Positions 1-4,619 of a stretch of DNA of 6,301 bases are shown one piece after another. Positions within the stretch are counted from its first letter, which is position 1. Each line of letters starts with the position of its first letter. The notes under the pieces were generated by a model, which saw nothing but the letters and a program-made list of their open reading frames with translations, made no database searches and had not been told where the DNA came from. This DNA is from JAVBOP01 sp031550405 (GTDB taxonomy: Bacteria > Bacteroidota > Ignavibacteria > Kapaibacteriales > UBA2268): the NCBI GenBank assembly GCA_031550405.1, contig JAVBOP010000189.1, forward strand, positions 1-6,301, written 5' to 3'. The position numbers and the translations under genes were made by a program.

Positions 1-1
1 A

Positions 2-853
2 TATTTAAATGTCTTTGCAACAGGCTTTCATTATGCTTTTGCAGTAGCTATCGGTGCAATGGCAATTTCATTTGTTATTTATATGATAAATAAAAAAAGT
101 TTTCCTAACCCTAAAGCACATGATGCAAAAGCTGTTGGCACGCAAGCTGGAGAAATGGATATTCATGAAGTTAAACAAAGATTGCATGCTTTATTTGCAG
201 TGTTTGCAGTAGTTATTTTCTTCTGGTTCTCTTTCCATCAAAATGGTTTGACATTGACTTTCTTTGCTAAAGATTATACCGACTTAAGCAATATCAATAT
301 AGATTTAGGCATTACGAAACTTGTTGGTGCGGAATTATTCCAGTCAATCAATCCGTTCTTTGTAGTATTCTTGACCCCGGTAGTCTTAGCAGTATTTGGT
401 GCATTACGTGCAAGAGGTAAAGAACCTTCAACTCCTAAAAAAATCGCTATTGGTATGTGTATTGCTGCTTGTGCATACATTTTAATGACATTAGGCTCCA
501 TGGGACTACCATCAAAAGCTGAAATAACAACTATGGGTGGACTTCCTGATGCAGCACGCGTTACACCATTTTTATTAATAGGAACATATTTTATCTTAAC
601 AGTTGCTGAATTATTCATAAGTCCTTTGGGTATTGCCTTTGTATCAAAAGTAGCACCACCAAAATATCAAGGTATGATGCAGGGATTATGGTTGTGTGCT
701 ACGGCATTTGGCAATCAATTATTGTTCATTGGAGCTATTTTCTATAAAAATCTATCACTTGAAATGACATGGATGCTGTTTGTTGTTGCATGTTTAATTT
801 CCATGAGTATCATGTTATTCATGTTGAAATGGCTTGAAAGAATAGCAAAATAA
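2..853 (+). CDS. POT/PTR-family proton-coupled oligopeptide transporter, C-terminal part (5' end outside window)
   Basis: The reading frame is open from the left edge, so the first in-frame ATG (59) is internal and the gene is truncated by the window. The 283 visible residues are a run of hydrophobic segments. These include YLNVFATGFHYAFAVAIGAM, an ALFAVFAVVIFFWFSFHQNG segment with the aromatic FW..F.Q pattern of POT helix 7, INPFFVVFLTPVVLAVFGAL (the NP...P pattern of helix 8), and a segment containing AELFISPLGIAF, which matches the conserved E..isP.G motif of helix 10. Two further helices and a short basic tail (KWLERIAK) end the protein, as expected for a 12-14 helix inner-membrane MFS protein. 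The known family role is proton-driven uptake of di- and tripeptides. The gene ends just before a terminator, so it is transcriptionally separate from the genes downstream. Substrate specificity cannot be read from this half. Confidence 0.9.
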   Translation, partial: YLNVFATGFHYAFAVAIGAMAISFVIYMINKKSFPNPKAHDAKAVGTQAGEMDIHEVKQRLHALFAVFAVVIFFWFSFHQNGLTLTFFAKDYTDLSNINIDLGITKLVGAELFQSINPFFVVFLTPVVLAVFGALRARGKEPSTPKKIAIGMCIAACAYILMTLGSMGLPSKAEITTMGGLPDAARVTPFLLIGTYFILTVAELFISPLGIAFVSKVAPPKYQGMMQGLWLCATAFGNQLLFIGAIFYKNLSLEMTWMLFVVACLISMSIMLFMLKWLERIAK

Positions 854-882
854 AAATACTGATTATAGATATATTATATAAG

Positions 883-913
883 AACCACTAATTTAAAAAT
901 TTAGTGGTTTTTT
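883..913 (+). terminator. Rho-independent terminator after the peptide transporter
   Basis: A perfect 9-bp stem (AACCACTAA at 883-891 with TTAGTGGTT at 901-909) encloses a 9-nt loop and runs directly into a T-tract (908-913). It begins 30 bp after the transporter stop codon. This is the clearest terminator in the window and separates the transporter from the paralog array. Confidence 0.88.
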
Positions 914-1245
914 ATTATCCATCGATATCTTAGAAAATAAAATAAACTTCATATTTTGTACTTTCAAAAGAGTTAAAAGCAGAATTATGAATAAAATTTA
1001 TCAAAAACGACATACAGATTGTTATTTTAGTTATTTCTGAATTTTAATAGTTATGGTTAAAATTTCAAAATAATTACGATATTTCTTTTTATATTACTTT
1101 TTTTAAGACAAATTTGCAGAACAAGTCTCTTAAAGGTGTAATTTTAGAATGTAATATATTTTAATCTTAACAACAACACCCTGTAATTTGTTGAATAACA
1201 GAGAGTCAATATTTTAACAAAGAATATCAAACTTCATTGACAAAT
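914..1245. other. AT-rich intergenic region with no recognisable gene
   Basis: No convincing coding sequence is visible on either strand. The stretch should contain the promoter of the first thioredoxin-like gene, but I find no exact TTG-N17-23-TAnnTTTG match. The nearest candidates are imperfect: CAAATTTG at 1109-1116, and TTG at 1191-1193 followed by TATTTTAA at 1210-1217. Weak imperfect stems are possible around 1102-1134, and a 5-bp stem joins 1135-1139 to 1176-1180. Neither is strong enough to call as a structured RNA. Confidence 0.55.
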
Positions 1246-1284
1246 ATTAGGAATATTTTTTAACAATCTGTGAGAATTTAACTT
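1246..1284 (+). promoter_or_regulatory. Conserved leader element, copy 1
   Basis: The 39 bp before the ATG of the first paralog align without gaps to the 39 bp before the second paralog (2486-2524). There are only four differences (1264, 1270, 1275, 1277), all transitions. The core GAATATTTTTTAACAAT (1251-1267) is 34 bp before the start codon. A weak purine stretch (GAGAA, 1272-1276) lies about 8 nt before the ATG and may serve as a ribosome binding site. Because the coding sequence right after the start diverges much more, the conservation suggests function or recent sequence exchange. Whether it works as promoter, RNA leader or protein site is not known. Confidence 0.6.
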
Positions 1285-2490
1285 ATGAAAAAAGCAATAT
1301 TAATTGCACTACTGTTATTGATTAGCAATAACTTATTTGCAGCTGAAAAGACATTTGTAATAGAAGGAAATATTGCGAATATTCCCGATTCGACAGTGAT
1401 TAGACTTTATGATTCAGATGGATTTGGCGATATAGAATTGGATATTGATACTATTATAAGTGGAAAATTCCGGCTTGAAGCTAAATCTGATACTATTCCT
1501 AAAAAATATACGCTTTCAATGTATATCTTAGAGGATGAAAGGGTTGCCACTTTAATTTGGGCATATAATAATACTACAAAAATTACTGGTAATTCCAAAT
1601 ATGCAGATACTTGGATTAAAGAAAGCGATTTAAAAGAGCAAAAAGATGAAAATATATTCATAAATATTTCGAAAGAAGATAGGAAAAATCTCCAGATGTG
1701 TTTGTTCCAAGAGCAACAAATATTTGGAACGTACCTGCAAGCTATGGAAGATGACGATACTAATGCAATGGATGTAACTGCAAAGCAATTTAAAGTAGCT
1801 CGAAATAAATCTGACAGCCTTAGAAAAACACTTGATTTGAATCATTTAAAGGTACTACAGAATACAAAAGATATTTCAGTAGTATGGCTGAATTATTTTT
1901 CAAGTGTTGCATATCTCGTAAAGGATAATCCCGAATATCGTGATACTATTTTGCAGCTTTATAATAAATTGAATGAAGAACAGAAAAAAAAGCAAATATA
2001 TGTTACAAAAATATTATTTCCAAGTGATGAAGTAGTAGATAGTGAAAATGAGGAGAATATCAAAATCGGTGATACTATGATTGATGCAACTTTAGATTGT
2101 ATTGATGGTAAAAAATATACTTTATCTGATATAAAGGGTAAATATATTTTGCTTGATTTTTGGAGTTATGGTTGTGGACCTTGTATACTTGCAAATTCAG
2201 AGCTTAAAGAGATAGTTGAAAAATATGGCAATACTTTGCAAGTCGTTGGAATTAATTTAGATAGAGAAAGTTCATGGAAGAAATTTTATAAACCAGACGA
2301 AATTACTTGGCTGAATTTAAGAACAGACGGCACAAGTACATATAGTTCGGGTATCAGTAAAAAATATAGACTTAATGGCATTCCTCGCTATTTTCTGATT
2401 TCACCTGATCATAAAATAATTGATATGCAAGAGGGTTATGCTAAAGGTATTATTACAGAACTGCTTGAAAAGAATGGTATTAAAAATTAG
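1285..2490 (+). CDS. Secreted DUF4369/TlpA-like thioredoxin-domain protein, paralog 1 (CGPC)
   Basis: This 401-residue protein is probably a periplasmic thiol-disulfide oxidoreductase of the TlpA/ResA type. The start at 1285 gives a clear Sec signal peptide (MKK, hydrophobic core, LFA at 17-19) and is preceded by the conserved leader. There is no lipobox cysteine, so a soluble periplasmic protein is likely. Residues about 23-115 resemble the DUF4369 beta domain (FVIEGNIANIPDSTVIRLYD; NNTTKITG at 95-102). Residues about 125-250 are charged, helical linker sequence. From residue 261 a thioredoxin fold follows (IGDTMIDATL, then ILLDFW), with active site W293-S-Y-G-C297-G-P-C300 and cis-proline P367 (GIP). 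The tryptophan that normally precedes the first cysteine in WCxPC is glycine here. The next paralog starts 34 bp downstream, so the two probably share a transcript. Substrate is unknown. Confidence 0.88.
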   Translation: MKKAILIALLLLISNNLFAAEKTFVIEGNIANIPDSTVIRLYDSDGFGDIELDIDTIISGKFRLEAKSDTIPKKYTLSMYILEDERVATLIWAYNNTTKITGNSKYADTWIKESDLKEQKDENIFINISKEDRKNLQMCLFQEQQIFGTYLQAMEDDDTNAMDVTAKQFKVARNKSDSLRKTLDLNHLKVLQNTKDISVVWLNYFSSVAYLVKDNPEYRDTILQLYNKLNEEQKKKQIYVTKILFPSDEVVDSENEENIKIGDTMIDATLDCIDGKKYTLSDIKGKYILLDFWSYGCGPCILANSELKEIVEKYGNTLQVVGINLDRESSWKKFYKPDEITWLNLRTDGTSTYSSGISKKYRLNGIPRYFLISPDHKIIDMQEGYAKGIITELLEKNGIKN

Positions 2491-2524
2491 GAATATTTTT
2501 TAATAATCTATGAGGACTTAACTT
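2486..2524 (+). promoter_or_regulatory. Conserved leader element, copy 2 (overlaps the upstream stop codon)
   Basis: This is the second copy of the leader seen at 1246-1284. Its core GAATATTTTTTAATAAT (2491-2507) starts directly after the TAG stop of paralog 1 and lies 34 bp before the ATG of paralog 2. The purine stretch here is GAGGA (2512-2516), a better Shine-Dalgarno match than in copy 1. The element fills the whole 34-bp gap, so if it carries a promoter or RNA control signal it would act inside an operon. Confidence 0.6.
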
Positions 2525-3778
2525 ATGAAAAACTTACTTTTAACCATCTCATTATTGCTGGCTCTTAATAACTTACTTTCAGCTGAAAAGAAATTTATAA
2601 TCGAAGGGAATATTACGAATATTCCCGATTCCGCTATAGTTACACTTTCTCAATTAAAAGGTATGCAATATGTTACCATCGTAGCGGATACTATTATAAA
2701 TGGTAAATTTCGCCTTGAAGGCACAACCGATACCGTTACAAAATACCTGTTGAGCGTGAGCGAGCAAAAGGATATGAGCAACATGGAGGATACAAATATC
2801 TGGCTTCCTGTTGGAGATAACGACTATATTTATATTGGCACTCCTGTATTCCCAGAAAGCTTCAGCGAGATTTGGGTATATGATAATGTTACAAAAATCA
2901 CAGGAAATTCTATATTGTATGGCACTTGGGATGTTGCGAGTAATTTGCCGGAACAAAAAGAAGAAAATCTATATACAGAGGCATCGAAAACTGAAATAGA
3001 CAGTTTTCAGTTATGTTCGATTGAGAGGCGAAAATTAGTAAATCAGGCACAGCACCCTAATATTGATAGAGATAAGAGGAAGCAAATTGGAGATAAGGTA
3101 GATGCATTAGATTCTATTAGAGACAGGCTGGACAATCAAATGCGTGTGAATGCTTTAAAGGTCATGGCAAAGTCGAAAATAGGTACGGTCGGATTGGAAA
3201 ATTTATCAGGAATAGCTAAAATTAGCGAAAAAAATCCGGAACTTATCAAACCTGCATTGGCGCAGTATAAGCGTTTAAGCAAGGAGCAAAAAAACTCTGA
3301 AACGGGTATAAATATTTATAATAAACTGCATGGCATTAAAGAATATATCCCAACAATCGGTGATAATATGATTGATGCTATTTTATACGACACCGCAGGA
3401 GCTGCTCATACTTTGTCAAGTATTAAGAATAAATACATGTTGCTTGATTTTTGGGATTCTGGCTGTCTGCCTTGCATACAATCCATTCCTGAATTAAAAA
3501 ACATTGAGAAGGATTATGCCAAAACATTGCAGATAGTATCTGTAAGTCTTGATATAGAAGAAACTTGGAAGAGAACATCCAAGTCAAAAGAACTTGCCGG
3601 ATTGAATCTTAAGAACGATAAAGATGGCATTGCTGGTTTTGCCAAAAAATATGGTGTAAATTCCCGCCCTACTTACATTTTAATTTCTCCAGACCATAAA
3701 ATTGTAGCCAAAACATCCGGTTATGGCAAAGGCTCAATTATTAAATTCCTCGAACAGAACAATATACCGAAAGAATAG
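2525..3778 (+). CDS. Secreted DUF4369/TlpA-like thioredoxin-domain protein, paralog 2 (CLPC)
   Basis: A 417-residue paralog of the preceding protein with the same domain order. The signal peptide is MKNLLLTISLLLALNNLLSA. The DUF4369-like domain starts at FIIEGNITNIPDS and carries the DNVTKITG motif at 120-127. A helical linker follows, then a thioredoxin fold from residue 278 (IGDNMIDAIL). The active site is W310-D-S-G-C314-L-P-C317, and the cis-proline is P382, preceded by arginine (SRPTY) where both relatives have isoleucine. The protein has about 25 extra residues in the N-terminal domain before the TKITG motif (around 70-115, including DMSNMEDTNIWLPVGDNDYI). It lies 34 bp after paralog 1, suggesting co-transcription. 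The different CxxC dipeptide and cis-Pro neighbour suggest a redox potential or partner unlike its siblings; that is inference. Confidence 0.87.
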   Translation: MKNLLLTISLLLALNNLLSAEKKFIIEGNITNIPDSAIVTLSQLKGMQYVTIVADTIINGKFRLEGTTDTVTKYLLSVSEQKDMSNMEDTNIWLPVGDNDYIYIGTPVFPESFSEIWVYDNVTKITGNSILYGTWDVASNLPEQKEENLYTEASKTEIDSFQLCSIERRKLVNQAQHPNIDRDKRKQIGDKVDALDSIRDRLDNQMRVNALKVMAKSKIGTVGLENLSGIAKISEKNPELIKPALAQYKRLSKEQKNSETGINIYNKLHGIKEYIPTIGDNMIDAILYDTAGAAHTLSSIKNKYMLLDFWDSGCLPCIQSIPELKNIEKDYAKTLQIVSVSLDIEETWKRTSKSKELAGLNLKNDKDGIAGFAKKYGVNSRPTYILISPDHKIVAKTSGYGKGSIIKFLEQNNIPKE

Positions 3779-3786
3779 CGGCATAT

Positions 3787-3806
3787 TTATTAAAAAATAT
3801 TCATAA
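3787..3806. repeat. Left arm of a 20-bp perfect inverted repeat
   Basis: TTATTAAAAAATATTCATAA at 3787-3806 is the exact reverse complement of 4583-4602. The arm starts 8 bp after the stop of paralog 2 and contains the leader core motif in inverted orientation. The arms enclose the effector-binding gene, its upstream repeat and the putative promoter of paralog 3. The arms are very AT-rich, so low complexity may contribute. Confidence 0.65.
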
Positions 3807-3907
3807 AATTGTACTTGTATGTAGCAGGTTATGAATTAGGAGTAGTACGTTAATAAAATGTAGCCAATTTTTATTAAACACTGCTCACACATATTGCTTT
3901 TTTTTTG

Positions 3908-3915
3908 TATATTTG
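3908..3915 (+). promoter_or_regulatory. Putative Bacteroidota -7 promoter element for the effector-binding gene
   Basis: TATATTTG matches the Bacteroidota -7 consensus TAnnTTTG exactly and lies 43 bp before the first of two tandem ATGs. The surrounding 12-mer TTTGTATATTTG (3904-3915) recurs exactly at 4488-4499 before paralog 3. No TTG is found at the right distance upstream (the nearest trinucleotide is CTG at 3881-3883), so the -33 half is weak. Confidence 0.45.
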
Positions 3916-3934
3916 AAAGGCAGTTGCATAAATT

Positions 3935-3990
3935 TATATAGGTATAAATTATGGAATATAAATATACAGGTATAAATTATGGAATATAAA
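3935..3990 (+). repeat. 28-bp tandem duplication covering the translation start
   Basis: Positions 3935-3962 and 3963-3990 are two adjacent 28-bp copies with one mismatch (T3939 against C3967). Each contains an AGG, an 8-nt spacer, an ATG and the codons for MEYK. Because 28 is not a multiple of three, the two ATGs (3951 and 3979) are in different frames, and only the second opens the long reading frame. Confidence 0.92.
3951..3989 (+). CDS. Possible 12-codon upstream ORF created by the tandem duplication
   Basis: The first duplicated ATG opens MEYKYTGINYGI and stops at TAA (3987-3989), overlapping the first codons of the effector-binding gene in another frame. It has the same AGG-8 nt-ATG context as the real start, so a ribosome could begin here. 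Translation and terminal overlap could reduce or couple expression of the downstream gene. It may be only a by-product of the duplication; the peptide has no recognisable function. Confidence 0.3.
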   Translation: MEYKYTGINYGI

Positions 3991-4458
3991 ATAGTAGAAT
4001 TAGAGAAATTCTTTGTTGCCGGTTTTTCCATGAGGACAACTTACCATAATAATCAAAATATACAGGATATCAGCACGCTTTGGACGAAGCTCGTAACAGA
4101 TGAGAGCCTCCAGAATATCTCTAACAGGATAGACAGTGATAAGATGTACTGTGTGTATTCCGAATGGCTTTGGTCAGAAGTTCACAATGTCTATGACTTG
4201 ACGATTACGATAGGCTGGAAGGTAAGCTCTTTAGACAATATTCCAGCAAAATTGCATGGTATAACCGTGCCGGCAGCAAAATATAGAAAATATTCCGTTA
4301 AAGGAGAATTGCAGAGCAGTTTAATATCATCATGGGTTGATATTACAATTGAAGCGCATGCAGCCAGAGCCTTTAATGTAGATTTTGACGAAATAGAAAG
4401 CGACGTATTAGAGCATATAGATAAAGCCATCATTGATATTTATGTTTCGGTAAAGTAA
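3979..4458 (+). CDS. Stand-alone GyrI-like / AraC effector-binding-domain protein
   Basis: A 159-residue cytoplasmic protein with no signal peptide or membrane segment. Features of the effector-binding superfamily are the opening beta strand MEYKIVELEKFFVAGFSMRTTY, then NIQDISTLWTKLV, which matches the I..LW..f helix, then a central YCVYSEW strand, ITIGWKVSSLDNIPAKLHGITVPAAKYRKYSVKG (the usual 'v.....ip.gl....ipag.Y' pattern) and a final acidic helix-strand. Members bind small hydrophobic or cationic ligands, or inhibit partners in the manner of GyrI/SbmC. There is no helix-turn-helix domain, so it is not a complete AraC-type regulator. The start at 3979 is the second of two duplicated ATGs and the only one in frame. 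The gene lies between two thioredoxin-like paralogs and inside a 20-bp inverted repeat; functional linkage to the neighbours is unproven. Confidence 0.82.
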   Translation: MEYKIVELEKFFVAGFSMRTTYHNNQNIQDISTLWTKLVTDESLQNISNRIDSDKMYCVYSEWLWSEVHNVYDLTITIGWKVSSLDNIPAKLHGITVPAAKYRKYSVKGELQSSLISSWVDITIEAHAARAFNVDFDEIESDVLEHIDKAIIDIYVSVK

Positions 4459-4471
4459 TATATCGAGGCTT

Positions 4472-4499
4472 TTGTGCTGTTAATAGCTTTGTATATTTG
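4472..4499 (+). promoter_or_regulatory. Putative Bacteroidota promoter for paralog 3
   Basis: TTG at 4472-4474, 17 nt of spacing, then TATATTTG at 4492-4499 fits the TTG-N17-23-TAnnTTTG pattern described for Bacteroidota sigma-70 promoters. It begins 13 bp after the stop of the effector-binding gene. Transcription would start near 4506, giving paralog 3 a leader of about 115 nt that contains a stem-loop and a dyad. Confidence 0.6.
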
Positions 4500-4510
4500 G
4501 TTGCACAGGT

Positions 4511-4549
4511 GTAGCTGTTTTGCAGAAATAAAATAAATGCCGCAGCTAC
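4511..4549 (+). other. Predicted stem-loop in the leader of paralog 3
   Basis: GTAGCTG (4511-4517) pairs perfectly with CAGCTAC (4543-4549) around a 25-nt loop, and a U-G pair could extend it inward. No T-tract follows (ACGGGGACGG comes next), so it does not look like a terminator for the upstream gene. It lies just downstream of the putative promoter and may shape the 5' leader. Confidence 0.35.
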
Positions 4550-4582
4550 GGGGACGGTTGCATTGTCTTTTCAAAGCAACAA

Positions 4583-4602
4583 TTATGAATATTTTTTAAT
4601 AA
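4583..4602. repeat. Right arm of the 20-bp perfect inverted repeat, including leader element copy 3
   Basis: TTATGAATATTTTTTAATAA is the exact reverse complement of 3787-3806. It contains the third direct copy of the leader core, GAATATTTTTTAATAAT (4587-4603), 33 bp before the ATG of paralog 3 and identical over 17 bp to the copy before paralog 2. The rest of the leader (between core and ATG) is not conserved here; a dyad takes its place. Confidence 0.65.
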
Positions 4603-4615
4603 TTACACAGTGTAA
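4603..4615. promoter_or_regulatory. Perfect dyad TTACAC-A-GTGTAA, candidate operator or translational control site
   Basis: A 13-bp palindrome with 6-bp arms around a single central A ends 4 bp before the ATG of paralog 3, in the place where a ribosome binding site would be. Paralogs 1 and 2 lack it. The symmetry suggests a dimeric protein site, but a chance palindrome cannot be excluded. Confidence 0.4.
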
Positions 4616-4619
4616 CATT

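Noticed and set aside
274..618. 114-codon open frame on the minus strand inside the peptide transporter
   Set aside because: It is fully antisense to conserved membrane helices, with no plausible start signal and no recognisable domain.
1218..1250. Relic C-terminus of a fourth paralog before the first leader
   Set aside because: Reading in frame into the TAG at 1248-1250 gives QRISNFIDKY, which is too unlike the LLEKNGIKN, LEQNNIPKE and LEQNNIKK ends to support a remnant.
3783..3800. ATATTT/AAATAT hairpin after paralog 2 as a terminator
   Set aside because: The stem is only six A-T pairs and lacks a T-tract; it is better explained as part of the AT-rich inverted-repeat arm.
3787..4602. Insertion sequence or transposon bounded by the inverted repeat
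   Set aside because: No transposase or recombinase is encoded between the arms and no target-site duplication is visible around them.
4563..4619. Upstream in-frame TTG start extending paralog 3 by 19 residues
   Set aside because: The extension would bury the signal peptide behind a polar stretch and run through the leader motif and dyad. The ATG at 4620 gives a normal signal peptide and the same leader spacing as the other two paralogs.
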